A stretch of 64,000 bases of DNA from Burhinus oedicnemus (taxonomy: Eukaryota > Chordata > Aves > Charadriiformes > Burhinidae), in contig VFFE01007583.1 in NCBI GenBank assembly GCA_008921705.1, positions 1,121,287-1,185,286 of the forward strand, read 5' to 3'. Shown piece by piece: positions 24,042 to 35,733 of this stretch. Position 1 is the first letter of the stretch, and every line of letters starts with the position of its first letter. The notes under the pieces are model-generated. The model was not told the origin of the DNA. It worked only from the letters and a program-made list of their open reading frames with translations, and searched no databases. A program made the position numbers and the translations under genes.

Positions 24042-24332
24042 AAGATTGGAGAGGGACTTCTTCAAGGGGATGTAGTGATAGGATGAGGGATAATGGCTTC
24101 AAACTGGAAGAGGGTAGATTTAGCTTAGATCTCAGGGAGAAATTCTTTACTGTGAGGGTGGTGAGGCACTGGAACAGGTTGCCCAGGGAAGCTGTGGAGG
24201 CCCCATCCCTGGAAGTGTTCAAGGCCAGGTTGGATGAGGCTTTGAGCAACGAGGTCTAGCGAAAGGTGTCCTTGCCCATGGCAAGGGGCTTGGAACTAGA
24301 TGATCTTTAAGGTCGCTTCCAACCTAAACCAG
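24042..24332 (+). mobile_element. CR1 LINE 3' fragment (same subfamily as the nested copy)
   Basis: It encodes the ORF2 C-terminus in one open frame ([19 protein letters not shown] within 24011-24259), followed by a 3' UTR ending CCTAAACCAG. Over about 290 bp it is nearly identical to 17735-18020, including the unusual AACGAGGTCTAGCG around the stop codon. It is strongly 5'-truncated and lacks the usual octamer tail. The end instead passes into TAGTATGTAGTATG, which may be a degenerate tail. Confidence 0.88.
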
Positions 24333-24486
24333 TAGTATGTAGTATGGAACATAGTGGAGTTGGACTTGCATTATTCAAATCCATTCTGAAATGTGTGGTT
24401 TAGGACCTTGCTTTTAATAGAGTTTGTTTTACACAGGAACTGCTGTATACTTCCTCAAGGTATTCTAGGAATGATAACATGAAGAG

Positions 24487-24511
24487 TGTGGGTGTGCGCG
24501 CATGCATGCGC
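24487..24511. repeat. Alternating purine-pyrimidine tract (Z-DNA-prone)
   Basis: A GTGTG...GCGCGCATGCATGCGC run alternates purine and pyrimidine with few breaks and includes GCGCGC and two ATGC palindromic units. It is followed by a second CACGCGC motif at about 24518-24526. This composition is unusual in the AT-rich surroundings. Confidence 0.75.
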
Positions 24512-24526
24512 CCATTTGCACGCGCC

Positions 24527-26204
24527 CACTTGCACAGATGTTGCCTTAGTCTTTCACTGCTGGGGGTTACCTGAATCCTCAGATGCAGAAGGAAAATCAG
24601 CTTCTCAGTCTGAACAGTTCTTGGTTTTAAATGAGGCTTGTTGAATACTTCATTAAGTTCTTTGACTCATGCTTAGTGACATTGGTTTCTGGAAAAACAG
24701 TTGAAGCTCAAAGTAGGTAACTGCAGAAATACATTTATGTACAATATAGCAACAATAAAGTTGACACAGGGAAGTGTTACAATGGAGTTTTGTAGGTATT
24801 TACATCTTATGGATACCTAACTGTCGTTAAACTGTTGTTAACTCGTTGAGCTGCTTTCCCACCAGGAGCTTCCAAAGTGATGATCAGTTAGATCCTTTCA
24901 GTCTGTGAGTTAAACAAGAAATGGTTATTTAGTTTATTTTTTATTTGCGAAGCTCTCCTTTCTTCCTTGTGAAAAACTTGGTGATTGGACTGGGTAAGCT
25001 GTCCATACCTCTAAAATTGTCAGCATTTCAGCAGGAGTGCAGGCAGAAATTCCTTCTGGGAAGGAGTTTTGAGGCTTCCTGGTATGACAGAATTCATGTC
25101 CAAGATGGATAGGATTTACAATCTATAGGCTGCAAGGTTTACATGCTCTTGGGTTTCCTTTACCAGACACCTCTGCTATAATAAGGCTGTGTCTGTCTTT
25201 GCAAGTAGTGCAGCAGGTAACATCATGGACCAAAGAGAGCCTTGCTCTCACCTCTAACATGAATTAAAAAAGGTGGTTTCCTCCAAAATTTGTTATTCAA
25301 ATAATTTCAAACCGACTGACCAACTCAATGAACCTTTTATAGGATAAACAATAGATGTTGTCTGTAACAGTATGACTGGATGCTTCATGAGCTTTGAAAG
25401 TCATTTCAGTTTTGTATTTCTTCTTTTCTAGGTGTCCTTTGGTAGCATTTCTGACTGTTTAGCTGCTTTCCTGTTTTACAGATATATTCCCTTCCATATT
25501 ATAGAAGTACTTTGACTATTAATGTACATTAGCTCTGTATTTGTATTTGGGAAGAAATGATCAAACCGTATTCCTTTAAGGACACAAGTGAACTTTTGTC
25601 ATTTTTCTTTCTTGGGATGTGTGTGTGATGAGGAAAAAATCTCCTGATCATGCTGTATTCCTTTACACAAATCATCTTCTGTCTTGCTAATAGTTTTCAG
25701 TTGTCTCAACAGATGTTTTTTGTGAGAAATCACTTGAAATAAAATCTGAACCATATTTTTTGAACTGAATAATCTGCATGTATTCCTAGGTTATGCCTTT
25801 ATATCCACTACTTAGATGATTACATTCAGGCATGTCATGTGTGTTCTCTATGCGCGGGCTGATAAAAACCTTTCCATTACAGAGAGTCTTTCAGATATGA
25901 GGCTGCTTCAGAGCACGATAGCACAGTGCTTCAGCTGTATGTATTTCTTGCATAGTTACCTGTTGGTTGGTTTGTTTGTTTGTTTTAAAAAACTTTCCTT
26001 TCTGTCTTGCTCTAAAATGATTTGTGGAAAGATTTGTCTGGCCTTTTTCCAGGACAAAAAAGTTGTGTTTTCTCAGTCTCCCTAGGTTACAATGCTTGGT
26101 ATGTTGGGTATGGTAAAAAAGTGAAACAAGGTGTTGTCTTCAAATTGCTTTTCCTTAGTTTGAATTGGCTTCTACGAGGCTTTTACATTTCTCTTTACTT
26201 CCAG
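24527..26204. other. Unannotated DNA
   Basis: No gene or repeat family was recognised. The open frame 25816-26085 has no domain. The frame 26022-26303 spans the candidate small exon at 26205 and is otherwise unsupported. Confidence 0.5.
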
Positions 26205-26244
26205 AGACTTGTTCTCACTGCTGTAAAGGATCATGAAGAACCAG
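26205..26244 (+). CDS. Candidate small coding exon 1, unidentified
   Basis: A strong acceptor (TTTCTCTTTACTTCCAG ending at 26204) and a good donor (CCAG|GTGAGC at 26244/26245) bracket 40 nt. Only one frame is open, giving RLVLTAVKDHEEP plus one base of the next codon (phase 1 exit). Using the downstream acceptor at 26827, the frame stays open into the next candidate exon, across an intron of 583 bp. I do not recognise the peptide. The alternative is a chance pairing of splice-like motifs or exons of a non-coding transcript. Confidence 0.22.
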
Positions 26245-26816
26245 GTGAGCAGATGACTGATGGATTTGTGATCTGCTGTCATCTGAAGAGCTCTGCTTCC
26301 TAGCACTGTGTTGTGATGCTAGAGAGATAGATTGTTTTCTTTTTTCTTTCTTTTTTCCTTTCCTTTCTGTCAAAGTACAGGTTTCTCTTAAAATAAAAAG
26401 GAATAATACAGCTGTAAGCTCATGCAGTGCCTATTCCAGAGAATAGGAAAGTATTAACTCTTCTAATTTTAGCTCTGATTATCATAGATGCTTAATCCAA
26501 ATAACATTAAAACACTGTCATCTGATACTACTCAGTGAACTGATTAGCTAGATTGCTCTGGGTTATAAAAAGTGAACAGCATTGCTTCATGCTGGGATAG
26601 TAAGTATAAACTGCACTGTGGGTCTCGGAGTTCATTGTTATGGACACACTAAACAGTTGAAGCTGCTCATGGGGGAACTCAGAGTTTGTTGTATTCTTAA
26701 ACTGTGAAAAGCCTTTATTGCGTTGTGGGTGTTGACCTAGAAAATCAATGGTGTTTTCTGTGAAGTCTGTTACTACTGGTTTTCTAATATAAAGTGTCTC
26801 TCTCTTTGTTTTCAAG

Positions 26817-26882
26817 GTAATTCACAGGACTGCAGAAGCACAAGCCCCTAAGGTTCCAGGAGGCACTGAAATCCTCAAGCAG
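26817..26882 (+). CDS. Candidate small coding exon 2, unidentified
   Basis: The acceptor TCTCTCTTTGTTTTCAAG (ending 26816) and the donor AAGCAG|GTATTC (26882/26883) bracket 66 nt that is open as VIHRTAEAQAPKVPGGTEI... if entered in phase 0. A second acceptor, AATTCACAG (ending 26827), gives a 55-nt exon. Joined in phase to the 26205-26244 exon, it reads on as LQKHKPLRFQEALKSSS. From the first acceptor the same join would hit a stop, so the two acceptors imply different frames. No family match is recognised. Support is only splice-site quality and open frames. Confidence 0.22.
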
Positions 26883-29800
26883 GTATTCCTCATTTTTCTC
26901 TGGGGCAGTAGCTGGTAAAATAAATGGCTATTGTGCTTTCAGTTACAGCCTTTCAAAATGCTCTAGTTCCGAACAATTAACATGCAAGGTCAGTGGAAAT
27001 TTATTGCAAATATTTCAGAATTCAGCAGACCTGGAGAACCAGGGTTCTGAACAACATGAACTACTCTAGCTGCTCAACAGAGTTCCTCTGGTGACCAAAG
27101 GCATTATCAACCTAATTAAGGGTGGTGCTGGGAGGGAGCAGGTTTCAGGGAGCTCTCCATTCCCATGGCTTTCTCTAGGGTGGGAGGTTACTCTGTTTCC
27201 TCATGAGCTTTCTTGATTTTGGAGAAAACTCTCATATCAGGCCATAATTTTATTAGAGAGGAGACATAGGGAATTAAGTAAACAGTAACCTGATGTTCAA
27301 GGAGTGAAGCTGATATGTCTGACTATCTGTTTGGATGTGGTAGTATGACAGGGATAAGGGCAAGATGTTCACCAGCAATGCACCTCTTTGCCAGAAGAAC
27401 TTCTCTAAACAAATTGTGTTTTCCAACTGAAGAACTTTTCTTAATTCCAAATCAGATGTAGGGGGCTTATCCAGAACACTTACACTTATTTTAGGTACAC
27501 TGAAATTGTAGCATAGGTTGAAGGTGTGTAGTATGACACTTTTTAATACTTGTTGAACTATAACTTTAGGAATGCAGGATTATTGTGAAGGTCTACAGAA
27601 AAGTAATAAAGGTGGTAGGATGTCTGAAGGGGATGTGAAGGAGAACAAGATAAAGATACTTAAGCTGGAGAAAACTCAAAATTCAAATCAGGTAAAAACA
27701 ATGACTTCATAGTTATGTAACACTGCATGTGAAATATCACAATGGAGAAGGTGATCCTGCTAATCTGAAGACAACAGATAAATGTATTTACAACAGATAA
27801 AAATTTAAATGCTTCAAGTGGTATCAGTAGTCCTTGTGGAAACATCGGTCTGTCTCAATGACGTTACATTCTTTAATACTTGAAAGTAAACTAAATTCCC
27901 ACAGCAGAAATATGTTTAGATTCTCTAGGATAGAATTTTAGAAGTTCTGTCAAACTTTATTTTCATCCTAATTCAAAACTGAGGTTAAGAAATTTTTCCT
28001 AACCTCAGGATTTTGACAGTTAAACATCCTTGTGATCTGCTTACATAGAAAATACTTAATGTTTTGTGTTTGTATGCCTGTGGTTGTATTGCCTGCAGCA
28101 TTTTATTATCACCTGCTGTTGTTCCTGTAAAAAGGAGAAGGTTAAGATCATTCTAAAGTTATTTGCACAAGGAAGAAAACCTCAGTAACAGAAGAGTATT
28201 TGAGCAAGCTCTTGGAAGTATAACAAAAGCCAGTGTCTCAAAACTGAAACTGAAAAAAAATCAGGCAAAAGGCAGATAAACAACAAAATAGTAAACCTTT
28301 GGATAAAATGGAGAGTTATGAAAGTTTCATGTCATCCTGATTTACTGTTATGTCCTAAACAAACAAACAAGAAAAAGAATAAAAAATAATTCAGGGGAAT
28401 CTTTTCACCTAGTTGTGCAGGATATGTGTATATCCTCCTAGCTGAATGGGAGGAAGACTATCTCAGTGATGGTATTTGAGATTTGGAAAACCGATTATTT
28501 TCCTAGTCCTAACACGTGCAAAGAAGGGTGAGGATGAGGAGAAGGAAAACCAGAGCGAATCTTTGTCATGGTTGACAGAGAGCCTACTTTTTAACCTTTA
28601 GCTCACAGATTAAAGATCATAACTCAGGGTAGCTGTGTCCACCCATTTGGCTACTCTTTTATACTTCTGTATTTCTTCAGTGATGTTTGCAATCATTGCT
28701 AGGTTAAGAATGATCACCTCTGCCCATAGAATGTTAGTAAATCTTGTGGCTGGAATGAAGTCTTAGCTGTTTCCCCTCCTTTTCCTCTACCCCCTTTCCT
28801 GTGAGAAGTACTGTAAACACTGTTCTGCTGCAATTCTGTTGGACTGCTCTCCAGAGAAAGATGTAGATTCCAACAAAACACTTTTGTGGGTTTTTTGTTT
28901 TGTTATGTTTGAGCCATAATAAATAAATACTGGTTATATGCAACATGACTAAAATAATGCAACTGTATTGTCATTGGAGTTGAAACAACACAAATTTAAA
29001 TGCAATAGCTGTGATTAGATTGCAGAAATGCTTTGTGCTTGAAATATTTTTGGTTTTTATTTCTACCTTTACTCCTCCGTTTTTGTTTAATACATCAGTC
29101 GTTAGGACATGCTAACCTCAAATCAAGTTCAAGGTTTGAACACAATAGTGAACAGTCTTACTTCTGTGGGAAACAATGAGTATTTGCGTCTTTAGTTATG
29201 CAAAACTATCATTAATGTTTATCCAAGTATAAAGGAATATTTATCTTGAAAAATACCATCCTATCTACAGCACTAATACTCAGGTAGTTCAAGGCTGTGG
29301 CCTGAGATCTTCAAGGATCTAAGAAAATGTTTTTTTGGTCTCGGAAGTTCTGCAACTGATGTACGGCCCTGTTGTTTGGGAGTGAGGTGATCACAGGTTG
29401 CATGTTCTGACGTGAATTGTGGATTTTCTCCCTTCTTCCTCTCTCCTCTCAGATCAAATCCTGCCATGATATTTTGGTGATGTCATTAGTTCTAGTATTA
29501 CTTTTGAAAACATTAATGAATGGTAAACTTTCACTTAAATTTGGATTATCCAAATGTATATTTGTAGTGATTCATCTGGTTATAGCATATAATAAACTAA
29601 GCTTAGTGTTTGTCTTTACAAACCTAATATCAATGTTTAATTCACAGGTTTGATTACTTGACTTCTTGCACGTTTGGTTTTAGCATAATATGATTTTGCA
29701 TTTAGGCGTCAGTGTAGAAGAGTTTACAATAGCCCACCATTTGCCAGTCACCTCTTTTCATTTAGTCTCTGCCCTCTGTTATTGTATCTAGTAGATAAGA

Positions 29801-29890
29801 GTACTTACTTCCTGCACCATGATAGTTTTCCTTAGTCCATCTCTCATCAGATGCTCTTGGGATTTATTTGGTATATTAATAGCACTTCTC
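26883..29890. other. Unannotated DNA
   Basis: No gene or repeat family was recognised. A strong pyrimidine tract ending in CTCTCCTCTCAG lies at about 29429-29452, but the sequence after it shows no convincing donor. Confidence 0.5.
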
Positions 29891-30431
29891 ATTTATTTAT
29901 GCTAACTCTAACATTTGTATGAGGAAGCAGTCTTCTGTGCATTTGAGGAACTCGATGGATGACATATGAGCTGCTGTATTGTTCTTCCAACAAATATCTG
30001 GGTAGTTGAAGTCAGCCATAAGAACCAAGTTTTGTTGACCCAAAGCTTGCTTCAATGACCCAAATATTGCTTCATTGGCCTTATCATCTTGGTTTGGAGG
30101 TCAGTAGCAGATGCCTACTGTAAGATTCCCCTTGGAGATGACCCCTCTGATCTAGACCCAGAGGCATTCGTTAGGGCTTCCACAGTTGCTGTAGTTGACT
30201 TCTATACATTCCAGGTTCTCCTTAGCATAGAGCGCAACTCCTCCTCCTCTTCTTCCTTGCCTGTCTTTATGAAACAGCCTGTAGCCATCCATTGCAATCC
30301 TCCAGTCACATGAGTTGTCCCACCATGTTTCAGTTTATTCCTGTGATATCGTAACTTTCTGACTGGGCACAGAGTTCCAGTTCCTCCTGTTTGTTCCCCA
30401 GGCTGCGTGCGTTGGTATACGTACACTTGAG
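29891..30431 (-). mobile_element. Old CR1 LINE, ORF2 endonuclease region (interrupted by an LTR)
   Basis: Minus-strand translation in shifting frames gives the start of CR1 ORF2. From 30431 downward these are KCTYTNARSLGNKQEELE, then WRIAMDGYRLFHKDRQG near 30275-30325, GGGVALYAKENLECIEV near 30200-30245, and [14 protein letters not shown] near 29993-30030. The last is the endonuclease GDFN motif with Gly changed to Ala. Two in-frame stops and at least one frameshift are present. The upstream (5') part continues on the far side of the solo LTR, at 31021-31196. The left boundary is approximate, and weak similarity may extend to about 29.7 kb. Confidence 0.72.
29985..30431 (-). pseudogene. CR1 ORF2 apurinic-type endonuclease domain, inactivated
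   Basis: The domain nicks target DNA to prime CR1 reverse transcription. What can be seen is the N-terminal TNARS motif, an ITETWW-like region reduced to a diverged segment, the AMDGYRLF and RQGRRGGGVALY blocks, and an ADFN motif in place of GDFN. Stops interrupt it after ECLWV and after VGICY. The reverse transcriptase part is not present in this fragment. It is more diverged than the CR1 copies at 16.9-18.0 kb and 24.0 kb. Confidence 0.7.
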
Positions 30432-30436
30432 GTGGC
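30432..30436. repeat. Left target-site duplication of the solo LTR (GTGGC)
   Basis: GTGGC at 30432-30436 pairs with GTGGG at 31016-31020, four of five bases matching, directly outside the LTR termini. A 5-bp duplication fits ERVL-like or related classes. Confidence 0.6.
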
Positions 30437-31015
30437 TCTACTGGTTTTGGCTGGGATAGAGTTAATCTTCTTCATAGTAGCTTGTATGGTGCTATGTTTT
30501 GGATATTTTGGATATTGCTGATCAGTGCTTACACATCATCAAGGCCTTTTCTGTTTCTCACACTGCCTCGCCAGCGAGTAGGCTGGGGGAGCACAAGAAA
30601 CTCGGACGGGACACAGCCAGGGCAGCTGACTCCAACTGGCCAAAGGGATATCCCATACCACATAACGTTGTCCTCAGCAATAAAAGCTGGGGAAGAAGGA
30701 GTAAGGGGGAACATTAGGAGGAAGGAGCGACATTGGGAGTGATAGCATTTGTCTTCCCAAGCAACTGTTATGCATGATGGAGCCCTGCTTTCCTGGAGGT
30801 GGCTGAACACCTGCCTGCCAATGGGAAGTAGTGAATGAATTCCGTGTTTTGCTTTGCTTGCATGCACAACTTTTGCTTTACCTATTAGGCTGTCTTTATC
30901 TCAATCCATGAGTCCTCGCACTTTTACCCTTCTGATTGTCTCTGTCATCCCATTGTGGGGGAGTGAGCAAGCAGCTGTGTGGTGCTTAGCTGTCCACTGG
31001 GGTTAAACCATGACA
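30437..31015 (+). mobile_element. Solo LTR of an avian endogenous retrovirus
   Basis: It is the same LTR family as 15181-15762 but in the plus orientation and 579 bp long. It begins CTGGTTTTGGCTGGGATAG (first bases diverged from TGTC) and ends GGGGTTAAACCATGACA. The promoter region is recognisable. The TATA position reads AATAAAAGCTGGGG here against TATATAAAGCTGGGG in the other copy, so promoter activity is doubtful. No internal ERV sequence flanks either end, and the flanks carry GTGGC/GTGGG, so it is a solo LTR left by recombination. It split an older CR1 endonuclease segment. Confidence 0.85.
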
Positions 31016-31020
31016 GTGGG

Positions 31021-31196
31021 AAATTCTTAAAATGGGTCTGACTGACTTGCCCTGGCAGTGCTTTAAATACTGTTTTCCATGGATGTCTGTCTAGTAGTGC
31101 AGGCCAGGATGTCAACATGAGCCAATGCATTCTTGAGGGTTTCACCTTCCTCTTGTGTAAGTTTCTTTCAGGTGAGCAGGTGATAGGGTCTAGCAC
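31021..31196 (-). mobile_element. Probable continuation of the old CR1 5' to the solo LTR
   Basis: On the minus strand the frame reads HPWKTVFKALPGQVSQTHFK and, once the LTR and one duplication copy are removed, leads towards the LKCTYTN start of the CR1 ORF2 segment at 30431. The continuity supports a single CR1 split by the LTR. This 5' part of CR1 is less familiar to me, so the family call rests mainly on position. Confidence 0.45.
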
Positions 31197-34100
31197 AAGT
31201 ATTATGATTTTTAATTCAATGTTTATTCTAATAAAGTGAATGCAGTATCCCTACTCAAGCAATGCATGAAAATGGAGCAAGACTTTGGTGTGTGGACTTA
31301 ACAGTGTCTGTGCTAGGGCATATGTGCAATAATGTGCTTGTTTTTTTACTGCCCTGCATATCAGTTTCATAGGCAGAACAGTTTCCTGTATATTGTCTGC
31401 TGACGTTTTTATGGGGAGTTATCTTGGACGACTGTGGGAACTATGTTATGACATTGTATTACCGTCTGAAAGTGGTACTATTACTTATGTCAGGGTAGCT
31501 GACTTTGTAGTCTGGACACATTCCTTAGTGGCTAGAGAGCTAATGATTTAAAAATCATTTTATGTTTTAAAAGGGACTCCTGTATATGCCATCAGGAGAG
31601 TAGTGGTCGTCTTTTTGTCATCTGGTCTTGTCTCAGGCCTTCATTGAAAGACCCGAGACACTAAATCACACTTATGCCAAAGGAACTGAGTACCTAACCT
31701 TACTTTCTTGAGGTCTAATGTGAAAATGATTCATTTTTAATGATTTGAAAAAGGAGACATATGAATCTGCAGTTAAAAGGTACTCGCCCAGTCTACCTGA
31801 ATGTTAGTTGACTTTGTAACTAGCCAGCCATAAATAACAGGCTAAACATAGAGTGTTCCAGCTACTGCTGTTGTTAGTTCTGGAAGACGTTCTGTAGTCA
31901 GCCTGGAATTTATTATTAAAAATCACTTAATCTTTGATTTACTAATCTCCTGTGTCTTCAGAATAACTGCACTAAAAGCATACAACAGACATTGTATTAA
32001 GGCCAGCTGATGATTGTTTTTCTTGCATCTGTCCTCATCTGTATTAACCCTTGCTTTCAGAGTTCAGGACCCTGAGAGTATTTCACCTGTGTGTGGGGGA
32101 GAAAAAAAAAAAAACCAAACCCCAAAAAACAACAAAAAACCCCAAGCTATAATCAGAGTTTTAAATAAGTGTACAAATACCTGCTGTTTGGGTTCATTCC
32201 AAGGCACAGAAGTAGCTTTTAGTGTGTTTAGTAGTACTTGGGGAGGGGAGGAAGGTGACACATCTCACCCACTGTATGAACAAGTAAGTGTATGAATATG
32301 GCATGCACATATGTGCATGTTCTTCAAATTCATTGCTGACACATGGAAAATTGTAAATCTGGTCATGACATTTGCTTGAGAGATGGATCTCAGGTCTGTA
32401 AGAAGATTGTGGTGTCACTTCTTACAAATTTTTTTGGCACAAGACACAGAACTGAGGTCTGGTTAGGAACAACACAAGCACTGTGCTCTGTCTCCCAATG
32501 TATAGGTATGGCTGAATAAGATGGTAACATTGCTACTCTCTGTACCATTCAAAGCTGTTTGGCAGCATCTTGGGAGTCCAGTTGGCTGTAGAGGTGGGCA
32601 GAATCCAGGGCAATTATTTGGATACTAGTTTGCCTAATCCTTACCTACTTTGACTGTCGTCTTTCACCTATGCAATAAGTTTTCCTCTAGAGACTTCGAA
32701 GGCTGAAATTCCTCCTTCTGTAACTTTCCAACTTGAGTAATAAAAGTTTTGAAGGCTTAGCCTGGAAATGTCACTTTTCTGCTTGAGAAACCTTGTTTTT
32801 GGAATATCCAACTCTGGTGTGTAGTCGAAGGATTTATGCTTGATGACAGAGGTAATTACTGAGGCATGGCAAAGCACCTTTACTTTAAAATTCAGCATTT
32901 TTTCCAGGTAAAGAAAAGAAATAGTAGAAGTAGATGAAGTGAGGAATGTTTATGAATTAGATGTGATATAAAGAAATGAATTTCTGACTCAGCAGCCTGA
33001 ATTGCTGCAAGTGTTTCTATATTATAACTGAATGTCATGGATGCCCTTGTCAATAATAAATCCTAGCTATAAACACTATTTCTTATATATATGTTTGGAG
33101 CATGGTGGATTCTTCAAAGGAATTGAACTAACCTGTAAGCAAGCATGCTCCTTTAAAGATTACATGTGGTAGTGTAGGCTATTCTTTTTCTTAAAAAGGG
33201 AAGAAGCAAATAACGGGTGGCTTCTTGTAGAATTTTAAGAGTGAACTAGTTATGTGTTGTTCATTTGCTTTCTGCTTCATGAATACTTACATTGTCTTTG
33301 CCGCATGTCTGAGACATAGTAATTCCGTTGGTCTTACTGGTTGATTCAAAAGGCAAAAGCACTTGCGCTCTTGGCCAGCCCTCCTAGAAGGGAAAGCACT
33401 GGGAAGGTTTTGAACCATGTTTGACTCTTAGTCTATTGTCCAGTTCTAACTGTGTTTTTGGATAGAACATTATCACTTCTTTAGTGGTTATATAAACTCT
33501 GGATACAATGCATGCTATTTAGTACTTTTCAGGAGTTCTTAATACCATAACCGGAATCAATAATAGCAGTTATTCTTCTGTATTCCTGGAAGACATTTGG
33601 ACAAATTGGTTCACAATAAATATACTAATGGTGAAGTTTAGTTGGTCCTCAAATCTATTTGCCATTTAAAATTGTAACTGAGGGAAGAAGTAGATTTTCC
33701 CTGGGAGACTTAAAATGAGCACAGCTCTTTTTGTTATCGGAAGGAAAAAATCCTTTTACAACTTTGTTCTCTTTTTTGTCTAAATGTAAGAAAATGGGTA
33801 CTTGATCAGCTCTGCTTTTTTTTTTTTAAATAAAATGATAGGCAGTAAAAATGTAATACCTCTTGACTGGACATTATTTTTTTCCCCACACCTTATTTCA
33901 GTGCACTCTCAATTTCTAAGTTGTTCTTCTTTTCACTCCCCAAATTCAGTGTTACTGCTCAAATCATTGGTACTGTTGGATGGAATCAATAACTCATTAT
34001 TCTTCTGTTTTTAGTGCACCTATGTCTTGCTGAGAAATCAATTTTTCAAATATGAAATCCAAGTGGAAATAATGATTGCTGTGTTAAATGTGTCAGTTTG

Positions 34101-35733
34101 GGGAAGATTTTGATAAGAAAAAAATCACTTCCAAATGTGAGGAGATGCTTGGGCAGAGCCGCTCCTGAATGATGCAAGTAGAATGTATGTGCTATTATCT
34201 GTCATATTATGGTCAAGCACAAGAAATCCACTGGTGTCCTATTCCTTTTGTTTTGAAGTGGATCATGTTATATGTTAATTATTGGGAGGAAGCTGAACTT
34301 TCTCTTCAGGAATTAAGAAAACTGTATCTCAACTTTCCTTACTTATTGCTACAGTATATTGGTGCTGTCTTCCGTTTATGCTAATTTATTGGCAAGATGA
34401 TATGTGAACACTTAACAGACCAAACTTACAAAAATTTTTATTAAAAGAACAGCTTGATTCAGGGAGGAGAGGTGGAATTACAAGCCATTCTAAGATAATT
34501 TATTTTTAAGTGCCATCTCTGTAACTAAGGTTTTGTAGTATCTATAGCTGTGGTTTTCACCTTCTCGTAATTTATGGACCCTTATGTGCTTTTTCTTTTT
34601 TTTTATGAGGATGATCAGCTTCAAGTTGATGAGTCTGAAAGCAGTGCTTTGCCCAGGTGTATATTTCTCCTTAAATTCACCCTGAATGACTGAAAATTGG
34701 GAAGTGGTTAAGGAGGAAGGAGTGTTGTAAAAGCTATCAGCACAGCTCTCTTAGCTGTGGTTTATAGTCCTCTGTAAGTACCTGCCCAAAGGTCTTATGA
34801 AAATCGAAGAGTCATGTATGGCTGGGCAGTTTTTCAGATACAGCAAATGAACGTGAAAAATAAAAATCAGAATATTACTAAGTGAGGCCTTAAAAAGAAT
34901 TAAATCTAAGTGTGTTCCAAATTTGAGGTAAGAGGAGGCAATAGTGGTTTACCTGTTGTTCTAGTAATGACCTTACTACCCTTTTGGGAAGGAGGAGGAC
35001 TTAGCAATAAGGGTTTGCAGGTAAACAGGAGAGAGAATGCAAATAACTTGTAGATAATATTTGCAAATTTTACATCTTCTCATACTCAGTAGTATTCATA
35101 AGTTTAAATGTTGGAGATGTTTGGTTTAAATGAAAAACTTCCCTTTTTCTTCCTGCTTCCCCACTGTTTTTATGTGTCATTATTTCTTTGACTCTTGTAG
35201 GAAGAAATGCAGGATATGAGTAAGGTGGCTCTATGAAGAGCTTGGACATGTTTCTTGTCTTCTGAATGCGGTATGAAACAGCTGAATAGCACTTCAGTAT
35301 CTTAATACTCTGCTCTACCATCTCCAAAGAACAAATCCTGTCTTCCTTTCTTGCTAGAATGAAGAATTTGTCTTAGGACCTTAACCAGATTTACCTTAAG
35401 GTTGTACAGAACTTGAGGGTTAATTAGAAGTATTGATTTGAGTCACCGGTCCTTTCAGCTGTACTTTACTCCTCATTAAATATGTAACATTTGAATTTAA
35501 AGTTAGTTTTTTTACTGCCTAGGTCATAACCACTTAAGTCCATTAAATATTATCTTTTGTGTATACTTTCAAGTTGTCATTAGATTGTGCTTTTTATCTT
35601 CAGTATAGTTTAGCTGAGAAGGCGCTTTAAAGAACATACTGTGTTGTATTTTACAACGGGTTGCAGAACTTACCACTTGTTTCTGTGTCTTGTGAAGACA
35701 AATTAGGATGCATTCATTCATTTCACACAGTGA
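31197..35733. other. Unannotated AT-rich DNA
   Basis: No gene or recognisable transposon was found. An A-rich tract with embedded CCCC lies at 32101-32144, and a T run lies near 33818-33828. Open frames are all under 100 codons without support. Confidence 0.5.
32101..32144 (+). repeat. A-rich tract with ACCCC interruptions
   Basis: Thirteen A bases are followed by CCAAACCCC, A6, CAACA6 and CCCC. Mirror-like T/G versions occur at 37539-37580 and 38102-38147. No retroposed body was found next to it, so it is recorded as low-complexity sequence. Confidence 0.85.
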
